Assembly: GCA_045534635.1 (NCBI GenBank)
Contig: JAZSKB010000036.1
Coordinates: 1-33,604, forward strand
Source: UBA1205 sp045534635
Lineage (GTDB): Bacteria; Bacteroidota; Bacteroidia; Bacteroidales; WCHB1-69
Length of the DNA: 33,604 nt
Reading direction: 5' to 3'
The position numbers and the translations under genes are program-made. Every line of letters begins with the position of its first letter. Positions within the stretch are counted from its first letter, which is position 1. Below the pieces are notes generated by a model, which made no database searches, was not told the DNA's origin, and saw nothing but the letters and a program-made list of their open reading frames with translations. Below, piece by piece: positions 8,369 to 16,176 of this stretch.

Positions 8369-8947
8369 TCATTTCATTATTTTTTTTCCATTTTGTATAA
8401 CAATACCTTTGTGATTTTTTGGAGCAAGTTGCCCTGTAATTATATAGGTGGGGCCGTTTTTGTTTTGGTCAGACGAATGTTCATGGATACTCGTGTTTTG
8501 TGGGTGCAACGAGAGTCTGACGGTTACGTTATTTTTACCTGCTTTAACAAATTGGCGAACTTCTTCAGCCGACATATTGTCAAATTTACCGATTCGAGTG
8601 TATAACCATGAGTTGCTACCGTAGAAAATACAAATATTATCGCCGTTATACAGCATCAAGTCTCCTGCAGAAGTAGTGATTTGCTGGTCGTCGGTGGGAA
8701 ATGTCTGCCCGATATTTCCCACTTTCTCAAAATTGTTATAATCGTGAGCTTCGTAGATGATGTCTGCTGTTTGGAGGGCAGTTACTAATGTTTGAGTGCT
8801 GATATTATTTTCCATGGAGACCGTATGTGTCTCATTATTGATGGTAACATAAAGTTTTTCTGTCATAGGCTGTGCAATGATTTTGTTGTTTTTGTTAGAA
8901 CTACAAAAAAGAATTACGGAAACATATATTAAAAGCTTTGTTTTCAT
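8369..8947 (-). CDS. Secreted cyclophilin-like fold protein
   Basis: Read from the ATG at 8945-8947, which gives 192 residues opening with a signal peptide (MKTKLLIYVSVILF). A longer frame reaches 8992 but adds a basic leader before that signal, so the shorter start is preferred. A Cys follows the hydrophobic core (LFCSS); the lipobox is poor, so lipoprotein status is uncertain. The mature region (KLYVTINNETHTVSM, then TALQTADII, GDLMLYNGDNICIFYGSNSW, YTRIGKFDN) follows the pattern of cyclophilin-like domain proteins of about 110 residues, which are not proven prolyl isomerases. The C-terminal 40 residues are polar. The gene is bounded by a 70-bp direct repeat and has its own copy of the promoter, which suggests it arrived as a unit. 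Confidence 0.75.
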   Translation of the reverse strand: MKTKLLIYVSVILFCSSNKNNKIIAQPMTEKLYVTINNETHTVSMENNISTQTLVTALQTADIIYEAHDYNNFEKVGNIGQTFPTDDQQITTSAGDLMLYNGDNICIFYGSNSWLYTRIGKFDNMSAEEVRQFVKAGKNNVTVRLSLHPQNTSIHEHSSDQNKNGPTYIITGQLAPKNHKGIVIQNGKKIMK

Positions 8948-9012
8948 TGATTTATATTGTTTAAATACTATCTTTTTTTGTTTTTGTTGCAAATTTTATA
9001 GCAAAAACTATA

Positions 9013-9081
9013 CTAAATACAACAATCTACAAAGATAACATTTTTTTGTTATATTTGTGATAATTTGATAAATTGAAATTT
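9013..9081. repeat. 70-bp direct repeat, copy 2 (upstream of the cyclophilin-like gene)
   Basis: Partner of 8294-8363, about 93 percent identical by eye. The two copies are 719 bp apart start to start, one on each side of the cyclophilin-like gene. Confidence 0.9.
9030..9037 (-). promoter_or_regulatory. -7 promoter element for the cyclophilin-like gene
   Basis: TATCTTTG on the reverse strand, inside repeat copy 2. It implies a leader of roughly 75 nt before the ATG at 8947. Confidence 0.6.
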
Positions 9082-9130
9082 ATGTTTTTCTATCTTGTTG
9101 GATTGGATAACGTTGTTGTATGTATATAAT

Positions 9131-9169
9131 AAAAATAAATATATTCTATCAAATTATAAATTTGATAGA
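9131..9169 (-). terminator. Terminator after the TIR-like gene
   Basis: TCTATCAAATT (9145-9155) and AATTTGATAGA (9159-9169) form a perfect 11-bp stem with a 3-nt loop, beginning 11 nt past the stop at 9181. On the reverse strand the stem is followed by a T-rich run (9144 down to 9131). Confidence 0.7.
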
Positions 9170-9180
9170 GGAAAAACTTA

Positions 9181-9852
9181 TTAATTGTTGTTTTTTATAA
9201 GTTTAGTTACATAATATCCTACTAAATATCCTACTAAATATCCTACTATTAGAAATATTATTAGTTCAAAAAAATCTGTATTTTCCTTATTACGTTTATC
9301 TGTTTTTGATTTTTTAACCTTTTCTAAAAAAGATTGGTAAGCATTATATAATAATGAGGTTATAATAGATTTTTTTTCATTATAGTCATCTTCTTTTCCT
9401 GTTAATTCAATATACTGAGTTATATGAGGAAGAGCATTTCCTACATTAGTTCCTTTTTCTACAAAAGCGACAATAGGTTTTTTGTTTGCCACTGCCATTC
9501 CTAATTCAATGTGTATCATTTCTGATAACCCTTTCGTTTTGTCTTTTTTTGCAATGTCTTGTTGAATGTATCTTGGTGTTGCACAGATAACAACGATGTC
9601 AGCATCTTCTATATTTTTTTTCATTGATTCTATTGGATTTTCTGGAGATGCATGGAATTTGCCAACAGTTCCAAATGGTTTAATATGATGTGTTTCTAAT
9701 ATGTTACAAATAAAATCAATAAATGGTTTATCTTTTTGTCTTAAACTGCAACTCACAAATGCTTTTGCATGATATTGATTTTGAACTAATTCATTCATAT
9801 TTTCTTTATTTTTGAATTCTTGAGAAAGATTATTTAAATTTGTCATAAGCAT
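9181..9852 (-). CDS. Membrane-anchored TIR-like / nucleoside deoxyribosyltransferase-like protein
   Basis: 223 residues. Residues 29-150 look like a Rossmann-type domain of the TIR / nucleoside 2-deoxyribosyltransferase / TIR-like nucleotide-binding group: AKAFVSCSLR first strand, EDADIVVICATPRY middle strand, SEMIHIELGMA with candidate catalytic Glu116, then KKPIVAFVEKG. The linker (150-193) is charged. The C-terminus ends in a single hydrophobic helix (about 195-217) containing GYLVGYLVGYYV, encoded by a 12-bp tandem repeat. TIR proteins of bacteria often cleave NAD or sense nucleotide signals in phage defence; that role is only an inference here, and no partner gene (cyclase, sensor, STING) is adjacent. 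Two ATGs, at 9852 and 9846, are possible starts. The family call is moderate; the membrane anchor is clear. Confidence 0.65.
   Translation of the reverse strand: MLMTNLNNLSQEFKNKENMNELVQNQYHAKAFVSCSLRQKDKPFIDFICNILETHHIKPFGTVGKFHASPENPIESMKKNIEDADIVVICATPRYIQQDIAKKDKTKGLSEMIHIELGMAVANKKPIVAFVEKGTNVGNALPHITQYIELTGKEDDYNEKKSIITSLLYNAYQSFLEKVKKSKTDKRNKENTDFFELIIFLIVGYLVGYLVGYYVTKLIKNNN
9215..9250. repeat. 12-bp tandem repeat, three copies, inside the TIR-like gene
   Basis: TATCCTACTAAA at 9215-9226 and 9227-9238, then TATCCTACTATT at 9239-9250. In the gene's frame each unit codes for four residues (GYLV, GYLV, GYYV), so copy-number change would lengthen or shorten the membrane helix without shifting the frame. 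Confidence 0.9.
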
Positions 9853-9877
9853 AATTTTTAATTAATAATTTATTTTA

Positions 9878-9895
9878 ATGTCAATATCCTGACAT
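9878..9895. promoter_or_regulatory. Candidate operator ATGTCA-N6-TGACAT
   Basis: A perfect 6-bp dyad located just downstream of the predicted transcription start of the TIR-like gene, a repressor-like position. A related dyad TGACA-N3-TGTCA stands at 9998-10010, and 9889-9898 is the exact reverse complement of 10002-10011. Confidence 0.45.
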
Positions 9896-9914
9896 ATTAT
9901 TCTCTATAGCAACA

Positions 9915-9942
9915 ATTATACCATAGTATAAAAGGCTGTCAA
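9915..9942 (-). promoter_or_regulatory. Sigma70-type promoter (TTGACA-N16-TATAAT) before the TIR-like gene
   Basis: On the reverse strand TTGACA (9942-9937), 16-nt spacer, TATAAT (9920-9915). Both hexamers are perfect matches to the proteobacterial consensus rather than the TAnnTTTG pattern seen at the other genes here. Predicted start near 9908, leader about 56 nt. Confidence 0.5.
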
Positions 9943-10015
9943 AATTTCAGTTTTACATCAAAATAAGACATAATTTTTTGAAAAATCACAATTAAAATGA
10001 CAATATGTCAGTGTT

Positions 10016-11386
10016 TTAACAGATATTATTTTTTTGTTTTTTTAGTAGATTGTAGTTGTATGTTAAAACGATAAAAGTGACCAATGCTGCTGCGATGTCT
10101 GCACAAGGAGAGGCAAACCAAACGCCTTGCAATTGAAAATAATGAGGTAAAACGAAAAGAGCAGGAAGTAAAAACAAAACTTGTCGAGAGAGAGATAAGA
10201 AAATAGCAATTTTCGGTTTCCCAACGGCTTGGAAAAAATTGGAAGCAACAACTTGTCCTCCTACAATCGGATAAGATAAAGCAATGATTCTCATTCCTTT
10301 AACTGTCATATCAAGTAAATCTTTATCATCGTTGAAGCATCTTGCGAGCCACCAAGGGAAGCATTCGCAGATAAAAAATCCAATAGAGGTGATACATGTA
10401 CCTATTAACAGAGATAATTTTAGTGTTTTTAGAACTCTATCGTATTGTTTTGCCCCATAATTAAACCCGACTATTGGTTGCATTCCCAAATTGAAACCAA
10501 AAACTATCATAATAAGAAAACCAACGATACTATTGATAATTCCGTAAGCACCGATAGCATAATCGCCGCCATATTGTTGCAATCGTTTGTTCATAACAGT
10601 AACAATGATACATGCACAAAAATTTATCAAAAAAGAGGACATGCCCATTGAAAATATTTTTCCGGTAATTGACCATTTAATGTTAAGGTATCGTTTACGA
10701 AAATAGACGATATTTTTTTTATTAATAAAATGTGTAATAACCCAAATTGTTCCGATGATTTGCGAAATGATGGTAGCACTTGCTGCTCCTTTGATACCCC
10801 AATGAAAATAAAAAATAAAAATAGGAGCAAGAATAAGGTTGCACAATACGGTAGCGAGTGTTATCAACATTGCTTTTGTAGGGTGTCCAGAGGAACGTAT
10901 AATATTATTCAAACCGATGTACAAATGTGTGAATACATTACCAGCGAGAATTATCCGCATAAAATCTCTTGCATATTCTATTGTATTTTGACTTGCTCCA
11001 AATGCAATCAAAAGAGGGTCTAAAAATAGAAGTCCTAAAATAGCAAATAATATCCCTAATATAATATTGATAACGAGAGCATTCCCTAAAAATCGCATTG
11101 CGGAAGCAGATTTTTTTTCTCCTAGTCGAATAGAAATCATTGTAGAAGAGCCTGCACCGACCAAAGACCCTATTGCAGCTGAAAGGTTCATAATAGGAAA
11201 TGTGATAGCCAATCCTGCAATTGCCATTGGTCCAACACTTTGTCCTATAAATATACGGTCAATGATATTGTATATCGATGAAGCGGTCATACCAACAATA
11301 GCAGGTATGGAGTAGGATAATAGTAATTTCCCGATATTACTATTTCCTAATTGTGTTGATACAATATCTTTCTTTGCTTGTCTCAT
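10016..11386 (-). CDS. MATE family efflux transporter
   Basis: 456 residues with about twelve hydrophobic segments arranged as two related halves, the usual size for MATE (NorM/DinF/MepA group). Typical regions are IPAIVGMTASSIYNIIDRIFIG near the start, the loop GAGSSTMISIRLGEKK, and in the second half GFNLGMQPIVGFNYGAKQYDR. Such proteins exchange Na+ or H+ for cationic drugs or metabolites across the inner membrane; the substrate cannot be read from sequence. It stands alone on the reverse strand, 163 nt upstream of the TIR-like gene. The ATG at 11386 is only a few nt from the predicted transcription start, so the leader would be very short. Confidence 0.93.
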   Translation of the reverse strand: MRQAKKDIVSTQLGNSNIGKLLLSYSIPAIVGMTASSIYNIIDRIFIGQSVGPMAIAGLAITFPIMNLSAAIGSLVGAGSSTMISIRLGEKKSASAMRFLGNALVINIILGILFAILGLLFLDPLLIAFGASQNTIEYARDFMRIILAGNVFTHLYIGLNNIIRSSGHPTKAMLITLATVLCNLILAPIFIFYFHWGIKGAASATIISQIIGTIWVITHFINKKNIVYFRKRYLNIKWSITGKIFSMGMSSFLINFCACIIVTVMNKRLQQYGGDYAIGAYGIINSIVGFLIMIVFGFNLGMQPIVGFNYGAKQYDRVLKTLKLSLLIGTCITSIGFFICECFPWWLARCFNDDKDLLDMTVKGMRIIALSYPIVGGQVVASNFFQAVGKPKIAIFLSLSRQVLFLLPALFVLPHYFQLQGVWFASPCADIAAALVTFIVLTYNYNLLKKQKNNIC

Positions 11387-11397
11387 ATTATTGTTTA

Positions 11398-11405
11398 CAA
11401 AAGTA
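11398..11405 (-). promoter_or_regulatory. -7-like element upstream of the MATE gene
   Basis: CAAAAGTA on the plus strand, i.e. TACTTTTG toward the gene. It matches TAnnTTTG but lies only 12 nt from the start codon, so the mRNA would be nearly leaderless. Confidence 0.35.
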
Positions 11406-11476
11406 ACATTTTAATTTTATTTTTTCCATTTTTTGTCAAAAAATAGAAAAATACAAATGGAATAAATTTGATATAT

Positions 11477-11512
11477 TTTTATTAATTTGCTTATTATCAA
11501 TAATTAATAAAA
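11477..11512. repeat. AT-only inverted repeat in the MATE / Na-Pi intergenic region
   Basis: TTTTATTAATT (11477-11487) and AATTAATAAAA (11502-11512), 14-nt loop. It lies in the divergent 309-bp gap, which otherwise holds only the two promoters and very AT-rich sequence. It could arise by chance at this composition. Confidence 0.3.
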
Positions 11513-11603
11513 TTGTTATTTTTAAATAAATTTATCTATAAAAGTTCGTATATATATGGATTTTATTTATTAGTATCGTTTTTTGAAAAAAAATATTATA
11601 ATT

Positions 11604-11637
11604 TTTGATATTTCTATTTATATTTATGCTAATTTTG
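11604..11637 (+). promoter_or_regulatory. Promoter of the Na/phosphate symporter gene
   Basis: TTTG (11604-11607), 22-nt spacer, TAATTTTG (11630-11637). Predicted start near 11644, leader about 50 nt. Confidence 0.6.
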
Positions 11638-11695
11638 CAGAGAGATAGGACTAAATTTTGTTAAAGAAATTAGACTAAACTTAAAATATATAGAA

Positions 11696-13441
11696 ATGAC
11701 ATTTATAGAAGTATTATTTTTGGTAGTGAATTTTGTTGGAGCCCTTGCTCTTTTTCTGTATGGCATGAAATTGATGAGTGATGGGTTACAAAAATTTGCG
11801 GGTCGTTCTATGCGTCATATTATGACAAAAATCACCAATAATCCGTTAAGTGGAATATTGGTTGGAGCCTTGTTGACGGTAGTAATACAATCATCTTCGG
11901 CTTCTACGGTAATGATAGTTTCTTTTGTCAATGCTGGAATGATGACATTGGAGGGAGCCATAGCAATGATTATGGGAGCAAATATGGGAAATACGTTGAT
12001 TACGTGGATTCTCAGTTTATTTGCTTTGGGAGATAACAAAGGAGAATTTAGTTTACCATTGATGGCATTAGCGATAGCCTTATTCTTTTTATTTACTCGT
12101 AGAGACAAATTAAAGTCGATGGGAGAGTTTATTATTGGTTTTGCTTTATTGATTTTGTCAATGGAATTATTGCAAATGGTGATACCAAATTTAGATGAGT
12201 TTCCAGGATTATTGGAAGCGATGGCACATATTTCCGATTATGGTTTTTTGTCTGTATTGTTGTTTACACTGATAGGAACAATTCTTACATGTGCTGTTCA
12301 GGCTTCTGCCGCGATTATGGCTATTGCATTGACAATGTGTTACAAAGGTTGGATAGGTTTTGAAGTGGCAATGGCTTTAGTTATGGGTTTGAATATAGGA
12401 ACCACCATTACTGCCAATCTTGCGGCGACGATGGCCAATGTTACGGGAAAGAAAGCAGCAAGGGCTCATTTTGTTTTTAATTTTATTGGTGTTCTCATTA
12501 CATTGATAGCATTTCGTCCTATTATGTATCTGATAGATATTTTTACAATTGCTATTACTGGTTCAAGTCCTTATACTTTACCAACAGACCCAACTTACGA
12601 CCCAATGACATTGCCTTGGGCATTGTGTTTTTTTCATACTTTTTTCAATATGACTACTATTTGTGTATTGGTATGGTTTATTCCTCAGTTGGTACGAATT
12701 GTAGATTGGCTTGTAAAACCGGTTTCAGATGAAGCAGAAGATGAATATAGATTAATTTATATTGCTGATAATTTGATGAATACATCTGAATTAAATATTC
12801 AATCGGCAAAATTAGAGATAGAAAATTTTTCTAAACGGATTTTACGAATGTATTCTTTTTTACCAGATTTACGGACGGCAAAAGATGAAGAAGAATTTAC
12901 AAAAATTTTCGACCGTATAAAGAAATACGAAGGAATTACCGACCACATGGAAGTGGAAATTGCAAGATATTTAACCAAAATTTCTCAAGGAGAATTATCA
13001 GAACAAGGTTCGCAAAGAATTAGTTCTATGTTGAGAATTATTGACAATTTAGAAAGTATCGGAGATGCTATTTACCAAATTGCACTTGTGAGAAAAGACA
13101 AATTGGAAACGGCTGTTCATTTTGACAATCATCAAAATGAGAATTTAGAAAAAATGACATTTTTAGTTAAGCAGGCATTAATTATTATGGACACCAATTT
13201 GCATTGTAGTTATAGTGCTATCGATTTATCAAAAGCATATACTGCAGAAGATGAAATCAATAAATTTCGTGACCAATTAAGGACGGAGCATTTAGATGCG
13301 ATAAAAAGGGGAAAATATGATTATAACATTGGTACTGTTTATAGTACTTTGTATGCTTTGTATGAAAAATTAGCCGATTTTATCATCAATGTTTCTGAGG
13401 CGATAGATGTAGATAATAGTAAAAAAGTAACCAAATATTAA
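11696..13441 (+). CDS. Na+/phosphate symporter family protein with PhoU-like C-terminal domain
   Basis: 581 residues. The membrane half (about 1-345) carries the two inverted Na/Pi cotransporter repeats: GMKLMSDGLQKFAG and the first QSSSA motif in VVIQSSSASTVMIV, then the second repeat with AVQASAAIMAIAL and GLNIGTTITANLAA. The cytosolic half (about 350-575) is a predicted all-helical PhoU-like domain, which in this family may adjust transport to phosphate or other signals. The protein probably imports phosphate with Na+; this is known for related NptA proteins, but substrate range is not visible from sequence. It has its own promoter, and tyrS follows 47 nt later with another promoter, so they may be separately controlled. 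Confidence 0.92.
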   Translation: MTFIEVLFLVVNFVGALALFLYGMKLMSDGLQKFAGRSMRHIMTKITNNPLSGILVGALLTVVIQSSSASTVMIVSFVNAGMMTLEGAIAMIMGANMGNTLITWILSLFALGDNKGEFSLPLMALAIALFFLFTRRDKLKSMGEFIIGFALLILSMELLQMVIPNLDEFPGLLEAMAHISDYGFLSVLLFTLIGTILTCAVQASAAIMAIALTMCYKGWIGFEVAMALVMGLNIGTTITANLAATMANVTGKKAARAHFVFNFIGVLITLIAFRPIMYLIDIFTIAITGSSPYTLPTDPTYDPMTLPWALCFFHTFFNMTTICVLVWFIPQLVRIVDWLVKPVSDEAEDEYRLIYIADNLMNTSELNIQSAKLEIENFSKRILRMYSFLPDLRTAKDEEEFTKIFDRIKKYEGITDHMEVEIARYLTKISQGELSEQGSQRISSMLRIIDNLESIGDAIYQIALVRKDKLETAVHFDNHQNENLEKMTFLVKQALIIMDTNLHCSYSAIDLSKAYTAEDEINKFRDQLRTEHLDAIKRGKYDYNIGTVYSTLYALYEKLADFIINVSEAIDVDNSKKVTKY

Positions 13442-13452
13442 AAAAAATGTGT

Positions 13453-13460
13453 TATCTTTG
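13453..13460 (+). promoter_or_regulatory. -7 promoter element for tyrS
   Basis: TATCTTTG followed by CAAA, 28 nt before the tyrS ATG. No TTTG at -33 is visible; upstream sequence is the end of the preceding gene. Confidence 0.6.
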
Positions 13461-13488
13461 CAAATTATTATAGAGATTTGGAGATAAA

Positions 13489-14781
13489 ATGAAAAATTTC
13501 GTAGAAGAGTTGAAATGGAGAGGTATGTTGCAGGATATAGTTCCGGGAACAGAAGAAACCTTAAACAAAGAACCTGTTGCCGCTTATGTTGGCATAGACC
13601 CAACGGCAGATTCTTTGCATATTGGGCATCTTTGTGGCATAATGATGTTGAAACATTTACAAAATTGTGGACACATTCCTATTGCTCTTATTGGGGGGGC
13701 TACCGGTATGATTGGAGACCCTTCTGGAAAATCGCTTGAAAGAAATTTGTTAGACGAAGACACATTGCGACATAATCAAAATTGTATTAAAAATCAACTT
13801 GCGAAATTCCTTGATTTTGATTCTGATATACACAACAAGGCTATTCTTGTCAATAATTACGATTGGATGAAAGATTTTACTTTTCTTGATTTTGCAAGAA
13901 GAGTAGGTAAATTTATCACTGTCAATTATATGATGGCAAAAGATTCTGTAAAAAAGCGTCTCAATGGAGAAGCAAGAGATGGTATGTCTTTTACAGAATT
14001 TACTTATCAACTTTTGCAAGGATACGATTTTTTACATTTATATCAAACGCAAAATTGCAAATTGCAAATGGGTGGTAGCGACCAATGGGGTAATATTACC
14101 ACGGGGATAGAACTTGTGCGTCGTACCGATGGCGGTGAAGTTTTTGGTTTAACTTGTCCGCTTATTACAAAAGCCGATGGCGTAAAATTTGGAAAAACTG
14201 AATCGGGAAATGTTTGGTTAGACCCTAAAAAAACAAGTCCTTACAAATTTTATCAATTTTGGCTCAATTGTTCTGATGATGATGCTAAGCGATACATTCG
14301 TATTTTTACTCTTTTTGAAAAAGAAGAAATTGAAAAAATGGAACTTGAGCATGATAATGCTCCGCATTTACGTATTTTGCAAAAAGCGTTGGCAAAAGAT
14401 ATTACTTGTAGGGTTCATTCTGAAGATGATTTCAATGCGGCGGTGGCTGCAAGTGAAATTTTGTTTGGAAAATCTTCTGCTGAGGAATTGACAAAACTAT
14501 CGAAAGAAATGTTTTTCGAGGTTTTTGAGGGGGTGCCTCAGTTTGTTGTTGATAAAAATATATTTATTGACAATATTAATATAGTAGAATTTTTGGTAAC
14601 ACATACACAAGTTTTTCCTTCTAAGGGTGAGGCTCGAAGAATGCTGAAAGATAATGGTGTGGCTATCAATAAAATGAAAGTTGGCGAGCAATCTACAATT
14701 GCTATGGATAATTTTATCAATGGGCAATATTTGCTTGTACAAAAAGGAAAGAAAAATTATTATGTAATTGTAATAAAATAA
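13489..14781 (+). CDS. tyrS: Tyrosine--tRNA ligase
   Basis: Charges tRNA-Tyr with tyrosine using ATP. 430 residues, usual for bacterial TyrRS. The class I signature appears as HIGH at 44-47 and the KMSKS equivalent as KFGKT at 233-237. Between them GDPSGKS, YQLLQGYD and GGSDQWGN are conserved tyrosine-binding and tRNA-binding blocks. The C-terminus has an S4-type RNA-binding domain (FPSKGEARRMLKDNGVAIN). The barrel protein gene starts 7 nt after its stop and probably shares the transcript. Confidence 0.98.
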   Translation: MKNFVEELKWRGMLQDIVPGTEETLNKEPVAAYVGIDPTADSLHIGHLCGIMMLKHLQNCGHIPIALIGGATGMIGDPSGKSLERNLLDEDTLRHNQNCIKNQLAKFLDFDSDIHNKAILVNNYDWMKDFTFLDFARRVGKFITVNYMMAKDSVKKRLNGEARDGMSFTEFTYQLLQGYDFLHLYQTQNCKLQMGGSDQWGNITTGIELVRRTDGGEVFGLTCPLITKADGVKFGKTESGNVWLDPKKTSPYKFYQFWLNCSDDDAKRYIRIFTLFEKEEIEKMELEHDNAPHLRILQKALAKDITCRVHSEDDFNAAVAASEILFGKSSAEELTKLSKEMFFEVFEGVPQFVVDKNIFIDNINIVEFLVTHTQVFPSKGEARRMLKDNGVAINKMKVGEQSTIAMDNFINGQYLLVQKGKKNYYVIVIK

Positions 14782-14788
14782 TAACAAA

Positions 14789-15619
14789 ATGAAAAAGATA
14801 GGAATAATTCTTTGTGTTTGTTTGTTGTGGAATATTGTTGTTTTTGCAGACAATAATACTTCGGAATATAATTTTAAAGGTTTCAACGACCCGAAAGGAA
14901 AAACTGGTCAAGTGCCAGAACATGGGGGGTGGCTTAATAGGGCTAATGGTATCGAAGGTCGAAAAGTTACTTTTGGTTTTCAAGTTGGTGGGGTTTTAAC
15001 TGCTATTGATGCCAACAAAAAAGAGGCTTGCAATTTTGGAGGAAAAGCAAACGTTTTTGTTTATGCGATTATTCCGAAAACAAAGACTTTTGCTATTGGT
15101 GTAGATTTAGGGGCTTTCTATTTAAAATCTTCGGCAGATAAATTTGCTAAAAAACTATCTGCTACTCAAAGAGATGGTTCTTTATCCGATGTAAATCCGC
15201 CTATAGTCAATGTTGGAGATTGGCTTATGCCTACGGCTATGGTTAGTTTTATGGGTAATTTTCACCCGTTGCAACGGTTTAATATTCAAATCAAATTGAA
15301 TTTGGGGGCGATGATGACTTTAATTCCAGCGAATGCTGCTTCTTATATTCAAAAAGACATTCAAACTGATGGTACTTACAAAGAAGCAAAATACGAATAT
15401 GCCTACGACCCCGGAATGAAATTTGGTTTTGCTGCCGCTATTGGTACTGATTTACTTTATGCTTTAGGTAATCATTCTGAGTTTAAAGTAGGATTAGATT
15501 GGTCTTTCTTGCGTTTCACTTATTATAGAACTTGGAAAGCTCCTGTTGTTAAGCAAACAAAAGAACTTACACAATTTGGCATTTTTGGTTTGCATGCTGG
15601 CTTTGCTTTTAATTTTTAA
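14789..15619 (+). CDS. Probable outer-membrane beta-barrel protein
   Basis: 276 residues with a signal peptide (MKKIGIILCVCLLW, cleavage after VFA). The mature chain alternates short amphipathic strands with polar turns (KVTFGFQVGGVLTAI, KTFAIGVDLGAFYLK, RFNIQIKLNLGAMM, HSEFKVGLDWSFLRFTYY) and ends in GLHAGFAFNF. A terminal aromatic residue after such a strand is the classic outer-membrane barrel signature. About eight to ten strands are plausible. No function is recognisable. It is placed directly behind tyrS with a strong terminator downstream, so it is likely the last gene of that transcript. Confidence 0.75.
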   Translation: MKKIGIILCVCLLWNIVVFADNNTSEYNFKGFNDPKGKTGQVPEHGGWLNRANGIEGRKVTFGFQVGGVLTAIDANKKEACNFGGKANVFVYAIIPKTKTFAIGVDLGAFYLKSSADKFAKKLSATQRDGSLSDVNPPIVNVGDWLMPTAMVSFMGNFHPLQRFNIQIKLNLGAMMTLIPANAASYIQKDIQTDGTYKEAKYEYAYDPGMKFGFAAAIGTDLLYALGNHSEFKVGLDWSFLRFTYYRTWKAPVVKQTKELTQFGIFGLHAGFAFNF

Positions 15620-15750
15620 TTATTTGATTTGTAAATAGATAGATATATGTAAAAGTTTTTTATCTTATATTTTTATATATTTTGACTAAAGTATAATTAT
15701 ATTTCGAACAATGGATATTCGTTAAATTCCCTTAACAAGTATCCGAATGT

Positions 15751-15794
15751 AGAACATCTCTTAATTCTTGTATCAAAGAGATGTTCTTTTTTTT
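15751..15794 (+). terminator. Rho-independent terminator after the tyrS / barrel unit
   Basis: AGAACATCTCTT (15751-15762) pairs perfectly with AAGAGATGTTCT (15776-15787), a 12-bp stem with a 13-nt loop, followed by T8. Confidence 0.9.
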
Positions 15795-15825
15795 ATATAA
15801 GGCATTGATTTTTAACAATTTCTTC

Positions 15826-15855
15826 TTTTTTTTGATTTTTTTTGATTTTTTTTGT
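15826..15855. repeat. Tandem 10-bp repeat (T8GA)x3 at the LRR gene promoter
   Basis: Units at 15826-15835, 15836-15845 and 15846-15855 (last one ends GT). Each unit creates a TTTG motif one helical turn apart; the last TTTG is the likely -33 element. Confidence 0.85.
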
Positions 15856-15884
15856 AAAAGTTACAGAAAAAAGTATTACCTTTG
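15851..15884 (+). promoter_or_regulatory. Promoter of the giant LRR gene, with a leader of about 285 nt
   Basis: TTTG (15851-15854), 22-nt spacer, TACCTTTG (15877-15884). Transcription would begin near 15891. The span to the ATG at 16177 holds no convincing gene; a 77-codon frame at 15882-16115 starts inside the -7 element and has no recognisable content. A second, weaker -7-like AATATTTG lies at 16132-16139 and could give a short leader instead. Confidence 0.6.
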
Positions 15885-16176
15885 CAAGATAGAAGAAAGT
15901 CACTCAATTTGGGATATGATAATGAACTCTATGTTTTGAGTGTTTTTTTTGAAAGATATATTTTGCAAATGTATTTGTTTGTAAATGTGTTTGTTAGAAA
16001 GATAGGGTTCTTGAGTATCTGCAGTGAAATGCAACAGAGAAAGGTGACCAATTCTATAAGTGGAAATGATGATTTTTCTGCAATTTGTTGCGAAAATGAT
16101 GAAATTTTACAGTGAAATAAAGTTTTTTTTCAATATTTGAAATATTATTAAGAGTTAAATTAAAAAATTATAAAAG

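Noticed and set aside
14497..14886. 129-codon reverse frame over the end of tyrS
   Set aside because: It overlaps tyrS and the start of the barrel gene, both strongly supported, and has low-complexity content.
15882..16115. 77-codon forward frame before the LRR gene
   Set aside because: Its ATG-equivalent start overlaps the -7 element at 15877-15884, so the transcript would begin after it; no motif or ribosome site supports it. Treated as leader.
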